DNA of 9,802 nt from positions 1 to 9,802 of the forward strand of contig JAUUYI010000051.1 of NCBI GenBank assembly GCA_030590525.1. Direction: 5' to 3'. Below the pieces are notes generated by a model. That model worked only from the letters and a program-made list of their open reading frames with translations, did no database searches and was not told where the DNA came from. Below are positions 1-7,242 of the stretch, piece after piece. Origin of the DNA: Sedimenticola sp. (GTDB taxonomy: Bacteria > Pseudomonadota > Gammaproteobacteria > Chromatiales > Chromatiaceae). Positions within the stretch are counted from its first letter, which is position 1; each line of letters opens with the position of its first letter. Position numbers and translations under genes: made by a program.

Positions 1-253
1 CCGGGAGGCCGCACATACCGCCAGGACAGCAGGCACCGCTGGCACAGGCAGGGGCGGGGTCACTGCGGCTCGAACTGTTGATGATGTGACCGCCTGTAGC
101 GAGACGTTTGATCGGAGCCTCTGCCGGTGTGTCGCCGGATTCCATCCCGGCCCGCTCACAGAGTTCACCCCAGGTGGCCAGGTTTTCACTCATCTTGTGG
201 TTCACTTCTAACTTGCGGCCGTTGGTTTCACAGAAATAGTCATATGTGGGCAT
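1..253 (-). CDS. FmdB-type zinc-ribbon small protein (3' end outside window)
   Basis: The minus strand from the ATG at 253 reads MPTYDYFCETNGRKLEV..., the typical opening of the FmdB family of small zinc-ribbon proteins. About 84 residues are visible, ending in a Cys/Gly-rich tail (PAPACASGACCPGGMCGLP) that family members of this sub-type also carry; the stop must lie just beyond the left edge. Only one cysteine (C8) is seen near the N-terminus, so the ribbon is not the classical four-Cys form and the tail cysteines may supply metal ligands. An AGAGGT Shine-Dalgarno sequence (complement of 263-268) lies 9 bp from the ATG and supports this start. It is divergent from msrA. The FmdB role is poorly known (named after a putative regulator of formamidase genes), so no specific function is claimed. 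Confidence 0.8.
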   Translation of the reverse strand, partial: MPTYDYFCETNGRKLEVNHKMSENLATWGELCERAGMESGDTPAEAPIKRLATGGHIINSSSRSDPAPACASGACCPGGMCGLP

Positions 254-299
254 CGCTGCATTACCTCTGAAGTTCCAGACTTTATGGATTTGTTGTTAA

Positions 300-458
300 G
301 GGCTCGCGAAACAATAACTCCCTGTTTTGGGACGCCGATCCATCCCGCCTGGCTGCGTTGCGAAAACTTGAAAGATAATGAATATTCCTGCGTTTCCGCG
401 CCTTGCCAGACGGGCGTCTCGACGCCCCAAATTCAGGGAGTTATTATTTCGCGAGCCC
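300..458. repeat. 159-bp inverted-repeat element (MITE-like)
   Basis: The outer 25 bp at 300-324 (GGGCTCGCGAAACAATAACT...) are the reverse complement of 434-458 with one mismatch, at position 312. Complementarity continues inward in imperfect form (TTTTGGGACGCC against GGCGTC...CCAAATT and beyond), so the whole element could fold as a long hairpin. A TAA trinucleotide flanks both ends (297-299 and 459-461), consistent with a 3-bp target duplication, although three bases could match by chance. It encodes no transposase. This is what a miniature inverted-repeat transposable element mobilised in trans looks like; the family is not recognised. Confidence 0.7.
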
Positions 459-600
459 TAAATGGGCGCGATATTACTCTTTCCCGGCCCGATAAATAAC
501 ACAGGGAACGTGGGGGTGATCTGATGGATATCAAGTCATCCGATTACTCCTGGCAGGGTGCCTGCCGAATTATTGCAGGATCCAGGTATTACTCTAAATT

Positions 601-606
601 AAGGAG
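601..606 (+). promoter_or_regulatory. Shine-Dalgarno sequence of msrA
   Basis: AAGGAG lies 8 bp before the ATG at 615. It fixes the msrA start even though the resulting N-terminus is longer than the minimal MsrA domain. Confidence 0.75.
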
Positions 607-614
607 AACGGCCC

Positions 615-1253
615 ATGTTCATGTTCGACCGAAAGATCCACATGCCCACCAGTGAACAGTCTCTCGCAGGCAGGAAGGAGAAAATGCCCGTACCCGAAGG
701 GCATTTTGTCAATGGTAATCCGCTGCAACCCCCCTTTCCAGAAGTGATGGAAATGGCTCTGTTCGGGTTGGGCTGCTTCTGGGGGGCAGAGCGGATTTTC
801 TGGCAACGGGAAGGGGTATTCTCCACCGCCGTGGGTTATGCGGCAGGTTCCACGCCCAACCCGACCTATGAGGAGGTGTGCAGCGGCATGACTGGTCACA
901 ACGAGGTGGTACGGGTGGTGTTCGATCCTGGAGTTGTGACGTATGAGGCCTTGCTGCATCAGCTCTGGGAGTCGCATGACCCCACCCAGGGGATGCGCCA
1001 GGGCAATGATCGGGGTACGCAGTACCGCTCCGGGATCTACTTCTACGACGAGCAACAGGAGCAATTGGCCCGGGCTTCCCGTGAGCGCTACCAGGCGGTG
1101 CTGAAGGGGCAGGGCTATGGAGAAATCACCACCGAGATCCTGCCAGTGCCTGAGTTCTATTACGCCGAGCCTTATCATCAGCAGTATCTGGCCAGAAATC
1201 CGGGTGGGTATTGTGGTCTGGGTGGAACCGGTGTCGCATGTCCGGGAGAATGA
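615..1253 (+). CDS. msrA: Peptide-methionine (S)-S-oxide reductase MsrA
   Basis: This 212-aa protein reduces the S-epimer of methionine sulfoxide in oxidised proteins and free methionine, normally using thioredoxin as reductant in the cytoplasm. The catalytic motif GCFWGAE is at residues 53-59, with nucleophile C54. The C-terminal [12 protein letters not shown] supplies C200 and C209 as resolving cysteines, as in the three-cysteine E. coli type. The core ([32 protein letters not shown], then QYRSGIYF) is typical. About 45 residues precede the catalytic domain, as in E. coli-like long MsrA proteins, and no signal peptide is visible. The strong AAGGAG at 601-606 supports the start. It is transcribed convergently with the tatD-family gene 23 bp downstream, with no obvious terminator between them. 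An inverted-repeat element lies about 150 bp upstream and could affect its promoter. Confidence 0.96.
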   Translation: MFMFDRKIHMPTSEQSLAGRKEKMPVPEGHFVNGNPLQPPFPEVMEMALFGLGCFWGAERIFWQREGVFSTAVGYAAGSTPNPTYEEVCSGMTGHNEVVRVVFDPGVVTYEALLHQLWESHDPTQGMRQGNDRGTQYRSGIYFYDEQQEQLARASRERYQAVLKGQGYGEITTEILPVPEFYYAEPYHQQYLARNPGGYCGLGGTGVACPGE

Positions 1254-1276
1254 TGATGCGCCAATGAAGGTTGCGG

Positions 1277-2056
1277 TTATCCTCTATCTCCCGCAAAGAT
1301 CCCGAACAACCTGATGGCGTTCTGAGTGGTGGAGCGGGCGATCTCTTCTGCACTTTCCGTGCGCAGCCCCGTTATTGCAGCCAGTATCACCGGTAGTCTG
1401 GCGGGTTCGTTGCGCTCTCCCCGCTGGTGTAGATCCGGCTGATCGGGTGAGTCGGTCTCCAGCATGATGGCATTCACGGGCAGGGTAGCGACCAGGCGCT
1501 GCAACCGGCGGGCGCGGGGATAGGTCAGAGGTCCCCCGAAACTCATCAGAAAACCCATGTCGATCAATCGCCTGGCCTGCTGTTCGCTGCCTGAGAAGCT
1601 GTGCAGGACACCGCGCAGCGAAGGATAATGGCGCAGGGTATCGATAACCGCTTCGACCGCACGGCGGGCATGGATGATCACCGGCAGATCGAAGCGCTGA
1701 GCCAGTTGCAGCTGGGCCTCGAAACAGCGTTGCTGACGCTCCCGGTCCGGATCGGGAATGAAGAAGTCCAGACCACACTCTCCGATCGCCACCGGGCGCT
1801 CGCGCTCGATCCACCCGGCCAGCCGTTCGATGTCCCCGTCGCTGTGATCCCGCATGAACATCGGATGCAGCCCGTAGGCCGGATAGAGACCCGGATAGGT
1901 ATCGCAAATCTGTTTGACACGGGCCCACCAGTCGGATTTGATGGAGGGGACCACTATTGTCATTACCTCCGCATCCCGGGCACGCCGATAGGCTGCATCC
2001 CGGTCCGGGTCGAATGACGTGTCATCGAAGTGGCAATGGGTGTCGATAAGTTGCAT
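1277..2056 (-). CDS. TatD-family metal-dependent hydrolase, YjjV-like
   Basis: This 259-aa protein is a metal-dependent hydrolase of the TatD family, a TIM-barrel amidohydrolase-like fold. Members act as Mg-dependent deoxyribonucleases or have unassigned hydrolase activity. Metal-binding residues are visible: DTHCH (H7, H9), GECGLD (E93), IIHAR (H129), LHSFSG (H152) and ETDSPD (D202). The IDTHCHFDD start and LPVIIHARRAVEAV segment look closer to E. coli YjjV than to TatD itself, so the symbol is left blank. Length and ATG start match the family; no strong Shine-Dalgarno sequence is seen before it. It is convergent with msrA and divergent from xthA, with only 58 bp to share for two promoters. 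It looks intact. Confidence 0.93.
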   Translation of the reverse strand: MQLIDTHCHFDDTSFDPDRDAAYRRARDAEVMTIVVPSIKSDWWARVKQICDTYPGLYPAYGLHPMFMRDHSDGDIERLAGWIERERPVAIGECGLDFFIPDPDRERQQRCFEAQLQLAQRFDLPVIIHARRAVEAVIDTLRHYPSLRGVLHSFSGSEQQARRLIDMGFLMSFGGPLTYPRARRLQRLVATLPVNAIMLETDSPDQPDLHQRGERNEPARLPVILAAITGLRTESAEEIARSTTQNAIRLFGIFAGDRG

Positions 2057-2114
2057 GGTTTACGGAATTCAGATATTAGAGAATTCAAAGGACAAGATAC
2101 AGAATATACAATTT

Positions 2115-2930
2115 ATGAAAATCGTCTCTTTCAATACTAACGGTATCCGCGCCCGACAGCACCAACTGCTGACGCTCACAGATCGGTATCGGCCGGATAT
2201 CATCGGTATCCAGGAAACCAAGGTGCAGGACAAAGAGTTTCCCCGGGAGATGATCGAGGAGCTCGGTTATCAGGCCAGTTATTTCGGGCAGAAAGGGCAT
2301 TACGGGGTGGCGTTGCTCTCCCGGAGGGCGCCACTGGAGGTGCAGCATGGTTTTCCGGGGGATGGAGAGGATGCCCAGCGGCGGTTGATCTCCGCCTGTT
2401 ATGAAACCGAAGGGGGGGAGCGTGTGACCGTGGTCAATGGTTACTTTCCACAGGGGGAGAGTCGGGATCATGCCACCAAGTTTCCTGCCAAACAGCGCTT
2501 TTATGCCGACCTCCTGGATTACCTGCAGGGGACATTCAGCCCGGACGAGAATCTGCTGCTGATCGGTGATATGAACGTCGCCCCCCTGGATCTGGATATC
2601 GGTATTGGCACCGACAACGCCAGGCGCTGGCTGCGCACCGGTAAGTGCGGTTTTCTGCCGGAAGAACGGGAGTGGCTGGGGCAGTTGAACGGGTGGGGGC
2701 TGACGGATACCTACAATACCCTTCACCCGGAGCAGCAGGAGCGCTTCAGCTGGTTCGATTATCGCAGCCGTGGTTTCGATCGGGATCCCAGGCGGGGGCT
2801 GCGTATCGATCTCATTCTGGCAACCCGCTCCCTGAATGAACGCCTGACGGCGGCCGGGATTGCCTACGATATCAGAGGCATGGATCGTCCATCCGACCAC
2901 TGTCCGATCTGGGCGGAATTCTCCGCCTGA
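2115..2930 (+). CDS. xthA: Exodeoxyribonuclease III
   Basis: This 271-aa protein is an EEP-family Mg-dependent nuclease with AP-endonuclease and 3'-5' exonuclease activity, acting in base-excision repair. It matches the XthA pattern: SFNTNGIRAR (N7), IQETK (E34), NGYFPQGES (Y110), GDMNVAP (D152, N154), LRIDLIL (D232) and the C-terminal SDHCPIWAEF (D261, H262). E. coli XthA is 268 aa. The frame is open upstream to 2019, but that extension would overlap the divergent tatD gene; MKIVSFNTNG is the normal family N-terminus, so the ATG at 2115 is chosen although no clear Shine-Dalgarno sequence precedes it. The Mut7-C gene starts 12 bp after the stop, suggesting co-transcription. Confidence 0.95.
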   Translation: MKIVSFNTNGIRARQHQLLTLTDRYRPDIIGIQETKVQDKEFPREMIEELGYQASYFGQKGHYGVALLSRRAPLEVQHGFPGDGEDAQRRLISACYETEGGERVTVVNGYFPQGESRDHATKFPAKQRFYADLLDYLQGTFSPDENLLLIGDMNVAPLDLDIGIGTDNARRWLRTGKCGFLPEEREWLGQLNGWGLTDTYNTLHPEQQERFSWFDYRSRGFDRDPRRGLRIDLILATRSLNERLTAAGIAYDIRGMDRPSDHCPIWAEFSA

Positions 2931-2942
2931 TGGGTTGGAGCG

Positions 2943-3725
2943 ATGGCGGCAGCATGCTTTCGTTTTTATGCTGAGCTGAACGATTTCCTGGCGCCGGACC
3001 GGCGCGGACGGGATAGCGCGGTAATATTCCAGCCTCCGGTGCCGGTTCGTCACCTGATCGAGACCTTTGGGGTGCCTCATACCGAAGTGGAGATCGTGCT
3101 GCTGAACGGTATCTCCGTTGCCCTGGAGCAACCGGTGGTGAATGGCGACCGGATCAGTGTCTACCCCATGTTCGAGTCGCTGGATGTGAGCCCTCTGTTA
3201 CGCCTGCGGGAGCGCGTCTTGCGCCAGCCCCGGTTTCTGGCTGACGCCCACCTTGGTCGGCTTGCGGGCTATCTGCGGATGCTTGGATTCGACACCCTTT
3301 ACCCGGTACTGGGGGATGACCGGGTTGTAGCGTCCCGCGCGCTGGAACAGGGCAGAATTATTCTGACCCGGGACCGGGCGCTGCTGATGCGCAAGCGGGT
3401 CACCCATGGTTGCTACCTTCACACTACCGTGCCCCGGATGCAGTTGAGGTATCTGCTGCAGCGCCTCGACCTGTGCCGGCTGATTCAGCCCTTCAGCCGC
3501 TGTATCCGCTGTAACGGTCTGCTGGAGCGGGTCGCCCGGGAACAGGTTGAAACAGTGCTGCCGTTGGCGGTCCGTTCTGCACATAAGCATTTCTGGCGCT
3601 GTCGGGCCTGTGCCCGGTTGTACTGGAGGGGGAGCCACTATCGACATATGCAGCGCTTCATCGAAGAGCAGTGCCCCAAGGTATCCGGGCAGCGTTTACA
3701 GTTGGGGGAGGCCACTCTGAACTGA
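2943..3725 (+). CDS. Mut7-C RNase-domain protein with N-terminal ubiquitin-like fold
   Basis: This 260-aa protein has two recognisable parts. Residues 1-80 resemble the Mut7-C ubiquitin-like (ThiS/MoaD-like) domain (FRFYAELNDFL, VEIVLLNGISV, NGDRISVYPMFE). Residues 96-245 resemble the Mut7-C domain, a PIN-fold putative RNase followed by a zinc ribbon: RFLADAHLGRLAGYLRMLGFD (acidic D101), ILTRDRALL (D144), then paired cysteines CIRC (C187, C190) and CRAC (C220, C223), and LYWRGSHYRHM. Length and layout are normal for the bacterial family. The substrate is unknown; RNA processing is the inferred role from the fold. GGAG at 2937-2940 is only 2 bp from this ATG, so the start is moderately certain. 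It probably shares a transcript with xthA. Confidence 0.9.
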   Translation: MAAACFRFYAELNDFLAPDRRGRDSAVIFQPPVPVRHLIETFGVPHTEVEIVLLNGISVALEQPVVNGDRISVYPMFESLDVSPLLRLRERVLRQPRFLADAHLGRLAGYLRMLGFDTLYPVLGDDRVVASRALEQGRIILTRDRALLMRKRVTHGCYLHTTVPRMQLRYLLQRLDLCRLIQPFSRCIRCNGLLERVAREQVETVLPLAVRSAHKHFWRCRACARLYWRGSHYRHMQRFIEEQCPKVSGQRLQLGEATLN

Positions 3726-3763
3726 ATCCCGGATATGCTGAATGGCGACCATTACAGTTCCTT

Positions 3764-5059
3764 TCAGGAGTGGATGTCAACGCCCAGTAACTGATCGCCT
3801 GAATCGTTCATACACTCCAGCCTGATCTCTCTGATCTGGTTTTCCAGCCGGTCACCGGGGCCACCCTGGATCATCACCCGCAGGAAATTAGGGGTGTAGC
3901 CGCTCCATGCCATGCCCCCGTCGCTTTGCTCCTGGCACTGCTCGATCAGCACCGGGAAGGAGCGCCCCACAAACTGCTTCAGAGTCTGTCGTTTCAGGCG
4001 GTTGCCGAGGCTGTGCAGTGTCTGACTGCGGATGCGGATGATCTGCCGGGGAACCGGGTCCGGCAAGGTCGCCGCCCGCGTACCCGGCCGCACTGAGTAG
4101 GCAAAGATGTGGAGGTGACCAAAGCCGATCCGCTCTACCAGTTCGAGGGTCTGCAGCCACTCCCGCTCACTCTCACCGGGAAAGCCGACAATGATGTCAG
4201 TGGTGATGTTGAAGTCGGGGATTACACGGCGTGCCTGATCTATCAGGGCCTGGAACTCACGGCGCTTGCAGCGCCGGGCCATCCGCCGAAGCACTGTGTC
4301 TGCACCGCTCTGCAGGGGGAGGTGCAGGTGTGGCATGAAGCGGGGGTCTTCAAACAGCCTCCAGAAGGCATCTGACAGATCCCAGGGTTCCACCGCACCC
4401 AGTCGCAGCCTGGGGATGTCGGTCTCTCGCAGCACCATGGCGACAAGCTGTTCCAGACTGCTGCCGGAGTCACTGCCGTATCCGCCGATGTGGACGCCGG
4501 TCAGGACCACCTCCTGGATCCCACGCCCATGGAGCAGGTTGATCTCCTCGATTATTTCAGGGATCGGACGGCTGCGCTCCTCCCCCCGGGCCAGGGTCAC
4601 GATGCAGAAAGTGCATTGATAGCGGCAGCCGTCCTGGACCTTGACGAAGGCGCGCTGCCGGCCGCCACTCAACAGGGTGCTCACCTCCGGTGTGGTAGCC
4701 AGTTCCGGCATGGCGTGGAGATTCAGTTCCCGGGTGGCTATCTCCACCAGCCGATCCTTTTCCCGATTATTCACCACCAGGTCTGCTCCTAGCGCCCGGG
4801 CTGTTTCCTGAGGCTCCAGAGAGGCGAAACAGCCGCTGACCACCAGCTTTGCCTGGGGATTGATGCGGTGGGTCCGGTGCATCATCTTGCGTGATTTGCG
4901 CACCGCCTCGGCAGTGACGGCACAGGTGTTGACCACCACCAGATCGGCCTGGGATATGTCGCCAGTGATCTGATGCCCGAGGCCCCGGAAATCTCTGGAC
5001 CAGCTCTCCAGTTCTGCTTCATTCAGCCTGCAGCCGAGGCTCTTTAGATGGATACGCAT
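3764..5059 (-). CDS. mtaB: tRNA t6A37 C2-methylthiotransferase MtaB-like
   Basis: This 431-aa radical-SAM methylthiotransferase would convert t6A37 to ms2t6A37 in ANN-decoding tRNAs. The N-terminal UPF0004 domain holds the three ligands of the auxiliary cluster: SLGC (C10), VNTCAVT (C46) and SGCFAS (C77). The radical-SAM motif CRYQCTFC gives C145, C149 and C152, followed by IVTLARGEERSRP. Later HLHLPLQSGAD and TDIIVGFPGESE are also diagnostic. The C-terminal TRAM-like region is short. The MtaB type is favoured over MiaB and RimO by the N-terminus LKSLGCRLNEAE and the lack of RimO features. A TTG start at 5080 would add seven residues (MDTPPSP), but ATG at 5059 gives the usual family N-terminus; neither has a strong Shine-Dalgarno sequence. 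It converges with the Mut7-C gene 38 bp away and diverges from rmuC. Confidence 0.92.
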   Translation of the reverse strand: MRIHLKSLGCRLNEAELESWSRDFRGLGHQITGDISQADLVVVNTCAVTAEAVRKSRKMMHRTHRINPQAKLVVSGCFASLEPQETARALGADLVVNNREKDRLVEIATRELNLHAMPELATTPEVSTLLSGGRQRAFVKVQDGCRYQCTFCIVTLARGEERSRPIPEIIEEINLLHGRGIQEVVLTGVHIGGYGSDSGSSLEQLVAMVLRETDIPRLRLGAVEPWDLSDAFWRLFEDPRFMPHLHLPLQSGADTVLRRMARRCKRREFQALIDQARRVIPDFNITTDIIVGFPGESEREWLQTLELVERIGFGHLHIFAYSVRPGTRAATLPDPVPRQIIRIRSQTLHSLGNRLKRQTLKQFVGRSFPVLIEQCQEQSDGGMAWSGYTPNFLRVMIQGGPGDRLENQIREIRLECMNDSGDQLLGVDIHS

Positions 5060-5139
5060 AGGAGAGGGTGGGGTGTCCAATCGGAGAGCGGAAAGTTTAC
5101 CCGCCCGGCACCAGGATGCAAACCACAGCTTTACCTGAT

Positions 5140-5251
5140 AAATTCATGACCTGATACAAAATGTTAGATTTATGCTATAACATAATAAAATATATAGGTT
5201 ATTATTTCTATTAATGTATATGTATATAACATATTCTGACTCCTGAGCCTT
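5140..5251 (+). promoter_or_regulatory. AT-rich promoter region upstream of rmuC
   Basis: This block is far more AT-rich than its surroundings and lies between divergent mtaB and rmuC. It contains an extended -10-like TGCTATAAC at 5173-5181, with only a weak -35 candidate (TGATAC near 5152), and further TATA-rich runs to 5230. Its position and base composition support a promoter or curved-DNA region; the exact start of transcription cannot be read from the sequence. Confidence 0.4.
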
Positions 5252-6733
5252 ATGGCCATATCCCCCCCAACCGCTGCTGAGACGTCACCTTTCGAATCGA
5301 TCGGCATTGCTATGCTGGAACAGATCGGACGAAATGAGATCACACTACTTTTCGCTGCCGGCTTACTGATACTGATCGGTATCTTTTTCTGGCTGCGTCA
5401 GTCCAGGGTGTTACGGCTGTTGCTGGATGAGAGGGAGCGGTTGGATCGTCTGGAAGATTTGCTTCGGGAGCAGGAGCGGGTTGTGCTGGGAGGGGTGGCA
5501 CTGGAACGGGAGGCGCGCCGGGAGGAGATACAGAGTCTGCAGCACCGGCTGCTGATGCAGATTTCCCGCCTCTACCAAGCGCTGGAACGCCGCCTCGGAA
5601 AGATGGGCCAGGAGACTGCCCGGGAGGCCGGACACCTGCGCACCGATCTGATAGAGCGTTTCGATGCATTGCAACAGACCCTGACCTCCACTCTGGTCGA
5701 GAACCGCCTGGCCCAGCAGGAGGGGTTGACCCGGGGGCTGGAAGGGATAGGCCGGCAGTTGATGGATGGCCTGGGGCGCAATGCAGAGGAGCTGGGTCGC
5801 CGGGTGGAGGGGCTGACCGAATCCACCGACCAGCGCCTGCGGGAGATCAGTGGCCAGGTGGAGCGACGCCTGGCTGAGGGTTTCGATAAAACCACGGAGA
5901 TATTCAGCCGGGTTCTGGAACACCTGACCCGAATCGACGAGGCACAGAAGCGGATCACCGAACTCTCCAAAAATGTTGTCAGCCTGCAGGAGGTACTGGC
6001 GGACAAACGTTCCCGGGGCGCCTTTGGGGAGGTGCAGCTGAAGGCCTTGCTGGCCAATCTGATGCCGGACGGCAGCTTCTCCCTGCAGCACACCCTCAGC
6101 AATGGGATGCGGGCCGATTGTGTGCTGTTTCTGCCTGACCCAACCGGGCAGATCTGCATCGATTCCAAGTTTCCGCTGGAGAACTATCAGCGCATGATCG
6201 ACAGTGAGCGGCCGGAGGGTGAGCGGAATGGGGCTCGGGGCCAGTTCCGCAAGGATATCAGCAAGCATATTGGTGATATCGCTTCCAAATATATCATCGC
6301 CGGCGAGACTTCGGACGGCGCCATGATGTTTATCCCTGCGGAGGCGGTATTTGCTGAGATCCATGCCCACCACCCGGGCCTGGTGGAGGAGGCGTGGCGC
6401 CGTCGGGTCTGGCTGGTGTCACCCACCACTATGATGGCGGTTCTGACCACCGCCCGGGCCGTGCTGAAAGATGCAGCCACACGCGAGCAGGTGGACCTGA
6501 TCCAGCAGCACCTCAATTTTCTGGCCAAGGATTTCAACCGTTTTCAGGAGCGTATGGACCGTCTCTCCCGGCATATACGCCAGGCCCACAAGGATGTGGA
6601 CGAGGTGAACGTCTCAGCCCGCAAAATCACCGACCGGTTCGTGCAGATCGAGAAGGTGGAGCTGGATGAACTGCCCGGGGAGGTGGGCGAAAGCGTGTCT
6701 GCCGGGACCACGAAACTGAGACTTTCCAAATAG
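5252..6733 (+). CDS. rmuC: DNA recombination protein RmuC
   Basis: This 493-aa RmuC-family protein limits recombination between inverted repeats in E. coli and is thought to act as a nuclease. A single hydrophobic segment at about residues 29-48 (EITLLFAAGLLILIGIFFWL) would anchor it in the inner membrane. A long Glu/Arg/Leu-rich coiled coil follows (about 50-250). The nuclease-like PD-(D/E)XK domain is then seen as RGAFGEVQLKALL (E260), NGMRADCVLFLPD (D289) and ICIDSKFPLENY (D304, K306). The C-terminus has MMFIPAEAVFAEI and VSPTTMMAVLTT, both typical. The ATG at 5252 is used because it keeps the membrane segment near the N-terminus; an internal ATG at 5312 would also retain it, and no Shine-Dalgarno sequence decides. 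It is monocistronic as far as visible. Confidence 0.94.
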   Translation: MAISPPTAAETSPFESIGIAMLEQIGRNEITLLFAAGLLILIGIFFWLRQSRVLRLLLDERERLDRLEDLLREQERVVLGGVALEREARREEIQSLQHRLLMQISRLYQALERRLGKMGQETAREAGHLRTDLIERFDALQQTLTSTLVENRLAQQEGLTRGLEGIGRQLMDGLGRNAEELGRRVEGLTESTDQRLREISGQVERRLAEGFDKTTEIFSRVLEHLTRIDEAQKRITELSKNVVSLQEVLADKRSRGAFGEVQLKALLANLMPDGSFSLQHTLSNGMRADCVLFLPDPTGQICIDSKFPLENYQRMIDSERPEGERNGARGQFRKDISKHIGDIASKYIIAGETSDGAMMFIPAEAVFAEIHAHHPGLVEEAWRRRVWLVSPTTMMAVLTTARAVLKDAATREQVDLIQQHLNFLAKDFNRFQERMDRLSRHIRQAHKDVDEVNVSARKITDRFVQIEKVELDELPGEVGESVSAGTTKLRLSK

Positions 6734-6775
6734 CCTGAAAAGCGTTCTTGGGCAAAAAACCCAAAAGCATTCTCG

Positions 6776-6799
6776 CGCAAAGACGCAAAGGCGCAAAGA
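6776..6799. repeat. Three tandem copies of an 8-bp unit
   Basis: The units are CGCAAAGA, CGCAAAGG and CGCAAAGA, directly adjacent. CGCAAAG-type runs are common between bacterial genes, but their function is unknown. Confidence 0.7.
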
Positions 6800-6860
6800 A
6801 AACCAAAAAAAACGGCTGCCTGGTTGAATGCCTTGAGTTCAAAGATGTGCCTCCTCTTTC

Positions 6861-7008
6861 GGTAACTTCTCAATAACCCTGGGCAAGCGGGTAGGGTGGA
6901 TCAAGGAGCGCAGCGACGGATCCACCAACATGACCTAGCCTGGCGTATCCGCTCCGCTTGATACACCCTACATTTTAGATTTTTGCCTGGACTTATTGAG
7001 AAGTTACC
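6861..7008. repeat. 148-bp inverted-repeat element with flanking direct repeat (MITE-like)
   Basis: The terminal 16 bp GGTAACTTCTCAATAA (6861-6876) is matched perfectly by its reverse complement at 6993-7008. The next ten bases also pair in part (CCCTGGGCAA against GTCCAGGCAA). CCTCTTTCG occurs at 6853-6861 and again at 7007-7015, overlapping the repeat ends by one and two bases; this implies a target duplication of roughly 6-8 bp. Inside are nested palindromes: GTAGGGTG 6891-6898 with CACCCTAC 6964-6971, and GGTGGATC 6895-6902 with GATCCACC 6919-6926. No transposase is encoded. A non-autonomous transposable element is the best reading; the parental family is not recognised. Confidence 0.75.
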
Positions 7009-7242
7009 TCTTTCGTTGTCAGCCCTTTCCCCCTGTTGGCTATTTGTGTGCAATGTTGCCCCCGCTCGATGGCCGTTCTCAGAGAAAAGCGGGTGAGCCA
7101 GGCGTAGCCCAAAGCCCCTGCCGCAGAAGGATGTCAATTCCCGACCACCTTGAGTCTGATACAGGAGAGATCGACATCAAGCGTCCGGTCAAATGACTTT
7201 TCGCGACAGGGGAGGCCAATATCAAGCTTTTAATCAAGAAAT

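Larger units (their letters stand above)
254..614. other. Gene-free interval between the fmdB-like gene and msrA
   Basis: No convincing gene is present. It holds the inverted-repeat element at 300-458 and, to its right, the presumed msrA leader. The leader contains a perfect 6-bp stem with a 3-nt loop (552-566, GGCAGG-GTG-CCTGCC) with no T-run, and three copies of the 7-mer ATTACTC at 473-479, 543-549 and 588-594. The open frame at 284-499 is created by the inverted repeat and is not a gene. Confidence 0.6.
6734..7242. other. Gene-free interval after rmuC
   Basis: Short open frames here have no recognisable protein character. Just after rmuC a 5-bp stem with a 7-nt loop (TTGGG 6748-6752 with CCCAA 6760-6764) could be a weak terminator. 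Three tandem 8-mers CGCAAAGA/CGCAAAGG/CGCAAAGA occupy 6776-6799. An inverted-repeat element occupies 6861-7008. From 7016 to 7242 nothing is recognised; no repeat-spacer pattern is present, so it is not a CRISPR array. Confidence 0.6.

Noticed and set aside
284..499. 71-aa open frame on the plus strand
   Set aside because: It is almost entirely made by the inverted-repeat element; it has no Shine-Dalgarno sequence and no protein character.
2085..3131. 348-aa minus-strand frame across xthA
   Set aside because: It is antisense to xthA and the start of the Mut7-C gene, both of which show conserved catalytic motifs; the frame is a product of GC-rich codon use.
3726..3763. Bidirectional terminator between the convergent Mut7-C and mtaB genes
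   Set aside because: Only a 5-bp stem (AATGG/CCATT) with a 3-nt loop and no T-run is present, too weak to call.
5411..6373. 320-aa minus-strand frame within rmuC
   Set aside because: It is antisense to the coiled coil and nuclease domain of RmuC and reads as low-complexity Leu/Gln/Pro sequence.
6996..7196. 66-aa plus-strand frame beyond the MITE-like element
   Set aside because: It starts inside the element's inverted repeat and shows no recognisable domain or Shine-Dalgarno sequence.
7010..7242. Possible CRISPR array or leader near the cas6 remnant
   Set aside because: No regularly spaced direct repeat of 20-40 bp is present in this stretch or elsewhere in the window.
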